From the NCBI GenBank assembly GCA_009602725.1, contig WELB01000174.1, positions 210,295 through 274,294 on the forward strand: a stretch of 64,000 nucleotides of DNA, read 5' to 3'. Position 1 is the first letter of the stretch. Each line of letters opens with the position of its first letter. The notes under the pieces were generated by a model. That model searched no databases and was not told the origin of the DNA. It was given only the letters and a program-made list of their open reading frames with translations. The position numbers and the translations under genes were made by a program. The DNA comes from Spirogloea muscicola (lineage: Eukaryota; Streptophyta; Zygnematophyceae; Spirogloeales; Spirogloeaceae). Positions 24,331 to 35,680 of this stretch are shown here, piece by piece.

Positions 24331-24761
24331 TGGAATGCGTATCAGTAGTAGGCCGAGGCTGAGACTGCTCAGTCGGACCCGTGACGCCAAGAGAGGCATA
24401 GCCCTGCTGCTGCCTGCTGCCGCAGCCGCCGCCACAGCTCTGCTGCTGCTGCCTGCTGCCGCAGCCGCCGCCACAGTCCTGCTGCTGCCGCCTGCTGCCC
24501 AGCCAGTCGCAGCGATGAAAAGCTCGTCGCTGCGGGCCTCGCCGACTCTCTGTGAGTACCATGGCTGCGCCCCTTGCGGGGACAGCTACTGACCATCGGT
24601 GAGTCTGGTGGTGCCTCAGGGTGAGACTTCCGCTGCGCCGTGTGCACGAGTATGGGCTGTGCGCGCTGGCGTTCCACTCTGTTGTCTCCAAAACACCCTA
24701 TGTCCGGATTCCAAACAGGACGTTCTAATGCTAACCGTGTCTTTAGGATAGGAACGTTACA
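24331..24761 (+). repeat. LTR of a second gypsy-type family, partial
   Basis: Contains GCCGCAGCCGCCGCCACAGC repeats, GGTGCCTCAGGGTGAGAC, GGACGTTCTAATGCTAACCG, and ends GGAACGTTACA. Shares architecture with 28442-28831 (plus) and 27147-27686 (minus). Overall layout is like the main LTR family, so the families are related. Confidence 0.6.
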
Positions 24762-24840
24762 GCTGCGGTAGCACACAGTCATCACCAAATATCATGTAAA
24801 AGCCTAGTGCCAACTCAATGACATGGCAAGACACAACCAT

Positions 24841-27686
24841 CTAAGAATCTTGAATGCGTAGAGGGATTCGACACAGGCCCATGATCTCGGCACTTTGTCC
24901 ATTTGCCAATGTAGCTTGCGAGATACCTGTCGAATTTACAATCAAACCGTCACTACTTACAACATTATTACTGACACAGGAGACTGAAGCACCCGCAGCT
25001 ATAAGGATCTGGGCTGGCTGCTTAGCCACCAGTCCTGAGAACAACATAGTTGGCGCGACAGCTCTGAGTACGAGGCACTTACTGCCGTGAATAAAGGTAC
25101 GAGCTACATATGCGAGCAGTTCAGGAGGTCTTCGCAAAACGCCTTTCACTTCGTATTTCACGTGGAGGTGGCCCGCCTTCCAAAGACAAAACAAAGCAGC
25201 CCTTTTGGAGGTAGAGACTTTACTCCGCGACTGCACGGCACAATAAGAGGACCGGCTCTTTAATACCGTGTAAACTGATCCAGCTCAAATACATGCTCGC
25301 AACCTTCTGCAACTGATTAGAAGGAACTCATACAACAAGAGGGCCTCCGTCCACCAGCGCTTGCATAAGCCCATGCACAGAGCGTACCAGTGGCACAACA
25401 GACTTTGGACACTCTCGTCCTACAATTTGAAACAGCATTTCCACACCATGCCGCTGAATCACCAATAAGGGAGATAAGCAATGGCACTCACTTTTCCCTT
25501 TGCCCTTGTACTGGTCCTTCGGGCGTGTGGAAGGTGGCGTAGACGACGTCGGTGGCGTTGGCGCGGCTGTGGACAGTCCCGTATACGATACCCTTGTTTC
25601 CGCATCGGTAGCATGCCCGATCTTCCTCGGGACAAACTTCGATTTACCCTTGGGCTCTATCACCAACCGAGGCGGCTGCCAAGGTCTACCACTGTAGCCA
25701 TTTCTAGGCTTGAGACGCTTCACCTACCGAAGGCCCCGGCGCGTCACGGTCCTCACCTCGGAGCAGGCGCTTCTTCCTTGGGTACATGGAAAAAGATTCG
25801 CGCGCCTGCTCGATAAACTTGTCGAGGGACATTACTGCTTCATGCGTCAGCTTGCCCAGTTGGGACAGTACCGCCACATGATGCGGGAGGCCAGCCTTGA
25901 ATCTTTGGACCTGGTCCATGGCGTTCATATTGCCACATTTCATCAACGGAAGATGAATACGCCGTACATGATCCTCGACATCGTCGTCGACCATACGAAT
26001 AGCATCGAGTTGATTACTCCGCATGGACTCGTAACACAAAGTAAGCAAGGACCGGGTAATGAAGTCCCCAGGTGTTGTACACCCCTGGGTGTAAAGGACG
26101 ACTTGAACTTTCCAAATGGCGGCTGGATCTTCTGTGAGGTAAGTGGCGGCGATCCCACGCGGGATGTCACAGGCGCCCCTCGCACAGCACGAATCATGCG
26201 TTCAACTCACCGATCCAAGCAGCGAGGCGGCCCTGCCCATCGAATTTCGAGGGCTGGCACGGCTAGGCACGCCCCAACCGCGCACCGTGGCTCACTGTTG
26301 CTCGGAGGCGACGAACACGCTGCTCTCCCGCGCACATACGGCTGATCAGGGTCCGTACCTCGTCGATCAGCGCCCTCTACACGGGGTTCACCGGCGGATC
26401 CCCACCCAGGACCGCAGCCTCGACTTGCTCCTTGAGGAGGCGCTCTAAGCGCCGCGCCTCGGCCGCTGTCAGGCCGTCTGGTCCGAGCGCTTGGAGCTCC
26501 GCCATCTCGTTTGTCACCTCCTCGACCACGGCCGCTGATACTGCCGGCGAAGGGGCGCTAGGTTGCGCACTTGAGTCGGCGGACTCCATGCCTTTACACC
26601 AATAGAAAGAAAGGCCAAGTCAGTGGAGGGCGTACGACACACCGCCGAGACAATACTTGTGTTAACAAGTCCTGAGCAAGCTGGTTCCCCAGGCAAGCAA
26701 AGCAATGATGGCAGCGCGCAACTCATATTCCCAGAACGCAAGGCGGCACGCGCAACTGAGGGAGGGGCCAGAACTGGAGTACGGACCAACTTGGCACTTG
26801 GTCAGATTTGCCGCCCATTGGCGGTCGCTTTCACCTCCTTGTAAAAAGACAGGCAATCCGCCGACCGCAGGTGGTTACGCAGGCGGAATAGTGACCTGGC
26901 AATGGCGATTGCCGCCAAGGTGAGGAACAGTTGACATTGGCCGACCCGGGAGGCTTGGATGCAGCGGGCGAGTGAACAACAGCATGAATCGGCCCACCGA
27001 TGCAGACCCACGAGTAAAGTTCGGCAAGGGGTCTCAATTTACGAGAGACTAGTTATTGCCAGAGCATCAGAAGGACCTTAAATTATCAGCTGTATCATCA
27101 CAAGATTACAAGGCTAGCAAGATGCACGGACACCTCTAACACCAAATGCGACGTTCTAATCCTCATTCACGCAGTCAGAGGTTAGTACGTCCTTGAGCTG
27201 CAGCCGACGGGCTGAGCAGCAGACGACGGCAGCAGAGCTGTGGCGGCGGCTGCGGCAGCATGCAAGCAGGGCTATGCCTCTCTCTGGCCTCACTGATCGA
27301 ACTACCGAGTCCGCTCTCGGCAGACTTGTGATGCTTCAATACCACCCTTCCCAGGGTGTGTAGGAGCCGCTTCAAGGCCCACCCCGTCAGTGGCGGGCCT
27401 CACGAGGGTCGGTCGCGGGGAGCTGTCACGTCCACGGGAAGACCTCGAGGGTACCGTAAGGTGGACAGGTGACTGCCACGGGCGGACCACGAGGGACCCG
27501 TAGGACATGTGAGACGTCCACGGGCGACCTCAAGGATACCGAAAAACAGGGGTCACGCCAAGCGGTACATCGCTGGCGGGAGAAGACAAGACGCACGGGT
27601 GAATACACAGATATGGCCCGCACCCTCAGAAACCACATGTACGCTTTATTGGGAGGGTAATGCGCCCAGACGGGCGGAACGCTACA
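24841..27686 (-). mobile_element. gypsy-type element with 5' LTR, gag and protease
   Basis: 5' LTR 27147-27686 (TGTAGCGTTCC ... GAACGTCGCA in coding sense; AATAAA near its start), primer site TGGTGTTAGAGG, and gag start at 26589 (MESADSSAQPSAPSPAV). Gag core 25704-26048 (VQRFKAGLPHHVAV), linker 25328-25723, protease 24841-25236 (ILIAAGASVSC, ATLANGQSAEIMGLC). RT and beyond are absent here. Different subfamily from the 11-17.6 kb element. Broken, with several breaks. Confidence 0.75.
27147..27686 (-). repeat. LTR of the 24.8-27.7 kb element
   Basis: 540 bases with inverted ends TGTAGCGTTC / TGCGACGTTC. Contains a CCCAATAAAGCG motif near its 5' (coding) end and GC-rich tandem-like blocks GTCCACGGG...GACC at 27420-27540. 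Confidence 0.7.
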
Positions 27687-28080
27687 GCCTGCGTAACCAC
27701 TCTGCGGTAGGCGGATTGCCCGTCTGTATGACAAGGAGGTGAAAGTGACCGCCGATGGGCGGCGTATTCTGGCCATGTGCCAGATGTCCGTAGTCCAGCT
27801 CTGGCCCCTCCCTTACCTGCGCCTGCGGCTTTGCGTATGAGGGATATGACTTGCGCGTGCCCAGGATTGCTTTGATCGCCTGGGCCACCAGCTTTGTAAT
27901 GTTCCCCCGGTCTCGGCGTGCTAACGGTGCCGGTAACCTGACATAAGTGTATCGTATATACCGTTTGGAGTCCCAAACGGTGCGGGTAACTTTGCTGCAC
28001 TCCGTGTAGCTCAGTACGGTCCGAGGCCCCCCGGTTTTGTACTGCACGTACAGGCGGCCTCGCCCGCCAGGTGGTCCGAG
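27687..28080 (+). mobile_element. inverted leader sequence joined to an LTR outer end
   Basis: Matches the leader of the adjacent minus-strand element (26730-26900) but in the opposite orientation: GGAGGGGCCAGA(A/G)CTGGA, GGCGGTC(G/A)CTTTCACCTCC and GGTTACGCAGGC are shared as reverse complements. It abuts the LTR end at 27686 with no spacer. Confidence 0.6.
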
Positions 28081-28831
28081 AGCGCTGCTTCGCTCGCGCG
28101 CAGCATCGTTCGGGCGTTGTCGTACTCCTTCCGGCGGACGCTGCTTCGCTCGCGCACGGCATCGACCGGGTGTTTAACTCCATCCGCCAGGCGCCGCTTC
28201 CTTTGCGCGCGGGAGCGTCTGGCAGATTCGTCGTGTTCCCTGGAATTTCCCTCCAGCCGCCAGGCGCCACTCGCTCGCGCCCAGCTGCGTCCGGCAGCTC
28301 CGTCGTGTTCCTTGGACCTTCACTCCAGCCACCATGCGCTGCTTCCCCCGCGCGCGGCAGCGTCCGGCATATTCGTCGTTCCCCTTGTCTGAACTGCCCC
28401 TCCAGGGGAGGGCCATGGGGGCGACCCTCGTCACGCCCTCTGGGGATGGGTGGCAGGAGAAACGCTACAAGTAGTGGGCCTTAGCTTGGCCCCCTCTGTC
28501 CGACCAACGCCGAGAGAGACACAGCTCTGCTGCTGCCTAGCCAGCCCCGCTGCTGCCTGCTGCGCCGCCTCCGCCACAGCTCTGCTGCTGCCGTCTGCTG
28601 CCCAGCCCGTCGCCGCAGCTCATTGCTGCGGGCCCGCCGGCTCTCTGTAAATCTAGTCGTAGAGTCGACGCCCAAGGGCGGTGCCTCAGGGTAAACCTTC
28701 CGCTGCGGTCTGTGCGCTCATGTGCGATGGCGTTCTCCTGTATGGGGTTGTCTCCAGAACACCCTATGTTCGACTCCAAACCAGGACATTCTGAGTCTAA
28801 CTGTGTGATTAGGGACAGGGATGCTACGAGC
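28081..28831 (+). repeat. LTR of the second family with internal tandem units
   Basis: Five imperfect tandem units start at 28083, 28139, 28192, 28265 and 28337 (53-73 bases; each with CGC(T/C)(G/A)CTTC/TCGC..GCGC and GTCCGGCA-like cores). They are followed by a promoter-to-end region similar to 24400-24761, ending near GGGATGCTACGA. Tandem units in LTR U3 regions are often enhancers; no such role is shown here. Confidence 0.5.
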
Positions 28832-28839
28832 TTGCTTAT

Positions 28840-29315
28840 CAGTTTGTGGTAGAAGTGTTTCAGCGGTGTATCTTATGCCCGCCACTGACTTGGTCCCTCG
28901 GTGTGTTGGTGCAAAGCATGGAGTCCGCCAATCAAAATGCGCAAATCACGCATGAAGCGGTAACAACCTTGGACAAGGACAACGAGCTGGCGCGTCAGTC
29001 ATTATCGATGCACCTTACGACAAAGAGCCTGTTCGTGGTGAGGACCGTGAAGCCGGGGCCTTCGGTTGTGAAGCGCTTCAAGCCTAGGACTGGCTATGGT
29101 GGTAGACCTCGCCAGCCACCTCGGTCGGTGGTAGTGCCCAAGGGGAAACTGAAGTCTTTCCCGGAGGAGATCGGGTGTGTTACCGTTGCGGCCAGATGGG
29201 GCACCGTAAACGGGAGTGTCCACAGCCGCCAAAGCCTCCGACGTCTACGCCATCCTCCACACGCCCGGAGGCCAGTACAAGGGCAAAGGCAAGAGTGAGT
29301 GCCTATCCTTACCCC
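28840..29315 (+). mobile_element. gag fragment of the second gypsy family
   Basis: Plus strand reads ITHEAVTTLDKDNELARQSL, then KPGPSVVKRFKPRTGYGGRP and RPRQPPRSVV, matching the gag of the minus-strand element at 25.3-26.0 kb (LTHEAVMSLDKFIEQARESF). It ends where a minus-strand RT fragment begins. Confidence 0.65.
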
Positions 29316-29324
29316 CTTACGGGT

Positions 29325-30738
29325 ACATCCGAGGCAATGGGTATCGGTTCTTGATAGTAAGCTTATTCAAAGCCCGATAATCAATGCACATCCGTAGAGT
29401 GCCATCCTTCTTTTTGACAAAGAGGATCGGTGCTCCGTATGGCGACTGAGATGGCTGAACGTAGCCCTTCGCCAGCAGGTCCTCGACGTGGGATTGCATT
29501 TCTCGAAATTCGAGAGAGCTCAGCCGGTACATGGGACGGTAAGGCGGGTGAGCGCCTGGCTCCAATGGATCTGTATGAGCCACACGTCGGTGAGGAGGTA
29601 GACCGTCCGGAAGAGAGTCGGGAAACACATCCGCAAACTCTTTCAGCAGCTTGTCAAGAACCGCGATATGTGAATCCGCGGCATTCACATACAAGTCCGG
29701 CTTAGACTCGTCATTCAACGCCACCATCACACGACATGCTATCTGGACAGTGTTCTTGTGATTCAATCGCTTCATCTACATGGCGGACAGCAGAATGGAA
29801 GCCCCTGCCGCCACCGGCGGTGCACAGGGAAGCTGCTTGCAAAGGACAAAGCGCCTCGTTGTACCGTGCAAGTCTGGCGTTCAAAATCAAGGCATGCTGA
29901 TGTGGCACAGAGCCAGTCGTCATCTCCCAATATCACATCAAAGACGACAGTCAACGCAGTGGCGTAACAAGGCACCTCGGCTTTGTATTGCTGGACGCGA
30001 ATGGGACCTTGCACAGGCTCAACACATCAGTTGGGTGGCCATCGGCCAATGTCACTCTAGGCAGATTATCTGCTTGCAAATGCAAGCCAGCGGAACACAC
30101 CATTCCTATTGACTAAGGACACGGAGGCCCCTCAGTCCATGAGGATCCTGGCCGGTGCCTCAGCAACCGCCCCTCAAAAAGCATTGTGTGTCCCCCGCGG
30201 ACACTGCTACCAAGGCTTGGGGTCCGAGCGACATATACCCTGACCGCTGTCGGGTAAGGCCTAAGCTGAGTGGCATCGACACTACGCCTAAGGAGCCTGT
30301 GTCCCGCCTCGTGCGAGCACAACAGCTACATCCTCAGCGGAGCTCGATCAGTCACGCCGCGCTGTGGCACAATGAAGAACGGCATTTCTTCAGGCCGATG
30401 CCAGCTCAGATAGACTTCTGCAGCCACTTGCAAGTCATTGTGGGCAACCCACTCAGATAGAGGCCCTACGGCCTCCAGACCTTGCAACAAAGCAGAAATG
30501 GAGCGCACTACCGGCAGGTTGGTTGACGGGCAAGCAATGCCAGCAAGATCAAACAGCGCAAGTGCATCTGGCTGAATGAGACTGCTCTCAGAGGCAAGGG
30601 TCAGGCACTCACGCTTGCCCTTGAAGCTGCCCTTGTCCCGGCCCATCGGGCGCTGTGGACGTGGCCTCGAGGAAGATGGACCTGCCGCCGGGCAGTCCCG
30701 GAGCTGGTGGCTCTTGTCACCGCACTTGAAGCATTGGC
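29325..30738 (-). mobile_element. gypsy fragment: gag knuckle, protease, RT start
   Basis: Minus-strand gag end with knuckle CFKCGDKSHQLRDC (30690-30740), protease region 29772-30322, and RT start 29317-29775 ending [12 protein letters not shown]. Close to the 11-17.6 kb family. It abuts a plus-strand protease of the same family at 30739, head to head. Broken in several places. Confidence 0.75.
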
Positions 30739-32049
30739 TGATGGCCACCCAACCAATGTGCTGGGTTTATGCAAGGTTCCCATTCGCATACAGCAATAGA
30801 AATCCGAGGTGCCTTGTTTCGCCAAAGCGTTAATTGCTGCATTTGCTGTGATATTGAGTGATGTCTGGCTACGTGCCACATCTGCATGCCTTGATTTTGA
30901 GCTCCAAACTTGCACTGGACAACCAGGCGCACGGCGGCTTGTCCTGTGCAACAAGCTTCCCTGTGCACCGCCGCTGGCGGCAGGTGCTTCCATTCTGCTG
31001 TCCGCCATGCAGATGAAGCGATTGATTCACATGAACACCGTGCAGATGGCATATCTTGTGATAGTGGCGTTGAACGACGAGTCTGAGCCTGACTTGTGTG
31101 TGAATGCTGCGGAGTCACATGGTGGAGTTCTTGATAAGTTGCTGGAAAAGTTTGCGGATGTGTTACCGAATCTCTTCCGGATGGTCTACCTCCTCATCGA
31201 GGTGTGGCTCATACCATTCCACTGGAGCCAGGCGCCAACCCGCCTTACCGTCCACGTTCCGGCTGAGCCCTCTCGAATTTCGAGAATCCAATCCCAGGTG
31301 GAGGATCTGCTGGGCAAGGGCTACATTGAGCCATCTCAGTCGCCGTACGGAGCACCTATCCTCTTTGTCAAAAAGAAGGATGGCACTCTACGGATGTGCA
31401 TTGACTATCGGGCTTTGAACAAGCTCATTATCAAGAAGCGATACCCATTGCCTCGAATAATGATCTGTTCGATTGGCTTGCAGGGGCTACTATTTAGCTC
31501 CCTGGACCTGCCAAGGGGGTTTCACCAAATTCGGATCACGCCTGCGGGTGTTCCAAAGCGTTACGCCGCTTGGACACTTCACTCAAGGTGCTGAGCTTTG
31601 GTCTGACCAGTGCACCGGCTACTTTCCAGGCTGTGATGACGCAGGTATTTGGGCCTCTGCTCTAAACTTTCGTGCTGGTTTACTTGGACGACATACTGGT
31701 GTTCAGCAAAACGCGGGAGGGTCACGTCAGGCACCTGGGCCGAGTGCTGCAGTTGCTGCGTGAGAATCGATTGTATGCCAAGAGGTTCAAGTGCGCATTT
31801 ACCAGCCAGAGCTGACATACCTTGGGCATGTCGTGGGCATAGACGGCATACGTGTCGACTCCAAGAGAACTTCGGTCACACGGGATTTGCATGTGCCACG
31901 GAATGTACCACAATTGCGCTCCTTTCTGGGATTTGCAAGTTACTTCCGTAAGTTCCTACAAGGCTATGGGCACTTGTCAGTTCCTCTTACGAAGCTGACT
32001 TGTAAGAACGTACCCTGAGAGTGGTCGTCCGAATGCCAGAGGCTATTTG

Positions 32050-32910
32050 TGTGACGACCCTGACCCTTAACAGCACAGTCAGGGGTCAGTACTTTCTTAT
32101 TGCTTTCGGTCGCTGGGGTTTAGAGACAAACCCCCAGCACAGTGAAAGCACCACGTGTGATACGCAGCGGAAGTCTCGCCCCGAGGCGCTCCCGACAGGC
32201 AGCGACTCACCTCTCAGGTACGGGCCAGCGATTGTCCCCAAAGGAGCAGTCACATTCTTACTCACAGAGGGCCGATGAAGGTCCGCGACGACGGGATGCG
32301 GCGACGGGCTGCAGCAGCGGGCAGCAGCAGAGCTGCGTCGGCGGGCTGCGGCAGTAGGCAGGGCTGCGCCTCTCTCTCGCGGGCTTCACTGAGGTTGACC
32401 GAGCTGTCCCGATTCGGCTTTCAGCCCTACTTGTAGTGCTTCATGTGCCACCCTCCCCAGGGGTCTCTGGGAGGCTCGTCTCAGGGCCCACCTTCGGGAA
32501 GGCGGGCCCGACAAGGGGAATCTAGTGCGAGGGCAGGGCACACGGCTCCCTTCTGGAGGCGGCGGCCGTCCTGCGGCGCCGCCTTGCAGCGACGCCCTGC
32601 GGCGCCGGCTCGCTGCGCCGCCAGTGGGTCAAGGGTGTGGCGCGGCGTCACAGGCGCGCCACATGTGTCACATATACGTCATTGCGAGCACGACGGCAGA
32701 ACAGGAACATGCCGAGAAGCTCCGCTCTGGAAGTCCAGGATCAGCCGCCTCGGCTGGAGGCGGCGCGCCTGCACGTCATTTCGTCAGCGGGCGCGTCACA
32801 CCGCGCGACTCCTCGTGCGGCGCTCTCGCGCTGTCGCACGCGCGTCGCACGCGTCAGTCGCGAGCGCGTCAGCTCGAAGTTAAGCGTCCCGTAACGGTGG
32901 GGACGTTACA
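32050..32910 (-). repeat. solo LTR (third LTR family) with 5-bp target duplication
   Basis: 861 bases, TGTGACGACC...GGACGTTACA, flanked by ATTTG at 32045-32049 and 32911-32915. Matches the plus-oriented copy at 43845-44690. Contains a GC-rich block of GGCGCCG repeats. Inserted in RNase H of the element at 30.7-35.5 kb; solo form implies LTR-LTR recombination after insertion. Confidence 0.85.
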
Positions 32911-34933
32911 ATTTGAGGGTAACAGCGGGCGCTGACATCTCCGCCTGTTCTGGCCTTTCCTCGGGAAGACGTGCCATATGAGCTCATCTGCGATGCCTCT
33001 TTGACCGGCATTGGTGCCGTGCTCTTGCAAGAGGGTCACCTGATAGCATTTGAGAGTCGCCTGCTGATCCTAGCAGAGCAAAATTACACTCCGGGCAAGC
33101 AGGAATTGCTGGCTGTGATGCACGTCTTACGTGTCTGGCGTTGCTAACTGGATGGTGTTGAATCTATGGTTGTCGTGGATCATTGCCTTTGACGTACTTT
33201 CGCACACAGCAGCATTTGACTAGGCGTCAAGCTCGATGGGCTGATTGTAGGGCACAATTCAGTTTCCAGTGGCTTAATCGCCCTGGAAGACTTTATGTTG
33301 CAGACCCTGCGAGTCGCAACATTCGCGGCGCTGATGCGTTTGCTACCTCGAATGAATGCTTCTGGAGTGCGGGCTGCAGGACTGTGTCCGACTCGTCAAG
33401 CTTCTCGGCAACCCACGGCTGACCTTTCTGAGCTCTACGTCCGTATCCGTGAAGGGTACGGCAAAGACCCATGGTTTGCTGAGGCCGCCAATGTACGCAC
33501 CCTCACTGATGATAAAGGCTTTTGGTGGCACGGCGACGCAATTGTGGTCCTGGACTGCAATGCCTTGCGCACTGACATACTGCAGGAGCTGCATGATACG
33601 CCTTACAGTGGTCATCTGGGACTTAGCAAAATCAAACAGGCTGTGCGACGCCTCTCTTTGGTGGAAGGGCTTTTCAGCTTAGGTGCGCGCTTTTGTGGCA
33701 AGCTGTGCCACATGCCAGCGTTGTATGGCAAGCCTGCCGGATACTTCAGCCCTTGCAGATTCCGGAGCGGAATTGGTCATATGAAAGTGCGCATTTTTTA
33801 CACAATTGCGTAAAAAAAATGGCGGCTATGATGCCATTGTCGTCTTTGTGGATCGTCTGAGATGAATGGTGCATTCTGCTTCCACGACTATGCGGGCATC
33901 AGCGAAGGATTCTGCTGGCATCTTTGTGGATAAGGCATGGGGTACCTGAGAGGCTGGTCTCGGACCGCGATCCTCACTTTGAAGGTCACTACTGGCAGGA
34001 AGTTTGCAAGCTTATTGGCACGAAGCAGTCCATGTCCACAGCCTTTCATCCACAAACGGATGGCCAAACTGAGAGGATGAATCGGGTTCTCGAGGACATA
34101 TTGAGGCACTTTGTCAATCGCAGCCAGACTGACTGGGATGAGTATTTGGCTCCAGCTGAATATGCTGTGAACAATGCCTATCATGCGTCCACAAAGGAGA
34201 CTCCATTCTTCCTCAATTATGGTCAGCATCCCCCGGGATGGGGCTCCACTTCAGGTGGGGCAGCCGGAACGAATTCCCGCCGCGGTAGCCTTTACTGGGA
34301 CCCTCTTGGAGGCTCAGAGACGAGCTCGGCATTTCTTGTAAATTGCCCAGAGTCGCCAGAAAGCTTATTATGCTAACAAACATCGGAAGGACGTGTCCTT
34401 CGATGTTGGTGCGCAAGTGCTGCTGAGCACGAAGCGCTTATCCTTGCGGGCTGTGGGCACGCGCAAGTTGCTGCCCAAGTGGGTTGGACCATTTGCAGCA
34501 ATACGCCTTGTGGGCAAGGTGTCCTACGAGCTGAACACACCGGTGCATTGGAAGGTCCATAACGTCTTCCATGTGTTTCAGCTGAGGGCCTACCTTTCGG
34601 ATGGTCGTGTCCAATCGCCCCCACCTCCACTAGTGATCGAGGATGATCTTGAATACGAGGTGAAAGAGATCTTGTCTCACAGGGACAAGCTCCGAGGGCT
34701 CCGAGGGCGCAAGACCCGTGAGTATCTGATGAAGTGGCTCGGGTATGGGCCTGAGCACAATACGTGGGAGCCTGCGGCCAATTTGGCAGATTGTCCAGAT
34801 GCTCTCAGGGAATACCTGGCCAAGGGTGGTAATTCTCCTAGGCTTGGTCGAGGCAGCAGCCGTTGGGCATATTGATACCTGTCGGCTGTTCTCTCGGTGT
34901 TTCCAAGGACGTGAACGCCAGAGTGGGGAGGTA

Positions 34934-35469
34934 TGTAATGATACAGCCGTTTGGTTGAGCTACGCGGGTCTGTTGGCATTACATGACCGGCCATTTGGGA
35001 CAAGTGGTCCGCCAGGTGGCGGGCTGGCTTGCCAGGCAAGTGACCCGCCCAGGTGCGGGCCCCGCCCGTACCCCTCGCTCGGATCCGCCCGTTTAAGAGA
35101 GGATCTTTGGCCCGCCGCAAGGCGGGCCATGGGGCTACCCGCTCACAACCCTGGAAGGGGGGTGGCACGGGGAAGCACGAAGAGCCTTGGGCTGAGGCTC
35201 GAGAGGAGTTCGAACCGGTGAAGCCCAGAAGCAGCCGTGCCGCTGCTCGCTGCCGCAGCCGCCGCCGCACTCCGCTGCGGTGCTTGCTGTGCCGGCCTGC
35301 GCCCAGGAGATGGAGTCGATGTCGGACGGCGGCGCCACAGGGCCTGTCTTTCGCTGCGCTGATGCGCTAGTGCTTTGCCTGTGTAGTGGGTTGGTCCCTA
35401 GACCCCCTACAGCCGAAGCCAATCAGGACAGCTCACCCTAATTGCGTGTGTAGGGGCGAGTTCACTACA
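34934..35469 (+). repeat. 3' LTR of the 30.7-35.5 kb element
   Basis: 536 bases, TGTAATGATACAGCC to GGGGCGAGTTCACTACA, preceded by purine-rich GTGGGGAGG. Confidence 0.85.
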
Positions 35470-35680
35470 GCTGCCGCCTCCCGTCCCCGTTCCAGCGTTC
35501 CAGCGTCCCCGTTCCATGCTGTCTCGCGCGTCACGGCTCCGGATTGCGCGGCTCCCAAATCCCTGTTGAGTCCACGCTTCCCAGCCCGGTGAAATGTCCG
35601 TCTCCAGCCGTTTGACAAGCCTTTCCTGCGGCACTGACAGTAAAGATTTATTTGTCAGCCGGATGAGTTGTCTAGTATTC
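35470..35680. other. unassigned 210-base stretch
   Basis: Between an LTR end and a minus-strand gypsy fragment. Contains a CCGTTCCAGCGTTCCAGCG short repeat. No gene recognised. Confidence 0.4.

Larger units (their letters stand above)
30739..35469 (+). mobile_element. Ty3/gypsy chromovirus-type element, 5'-truncated, with nested solo LTR
   Basis: Starts in protease (LADGHPTNVLGLCKVPI). RT 31300-31960 ([22 protein letters not shown]), interrupted by a solo LTR (32050-32910), RNase H 32911-33290, HHCC finger about 33590-33730, integrase core 33900-34300. The chromodomain is at 34645-34810 (REYLMKWLGYGPEHNTWEP), with 3' LTR 34934-35469. Several breaks in the coding part. Confidence 0.85.
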
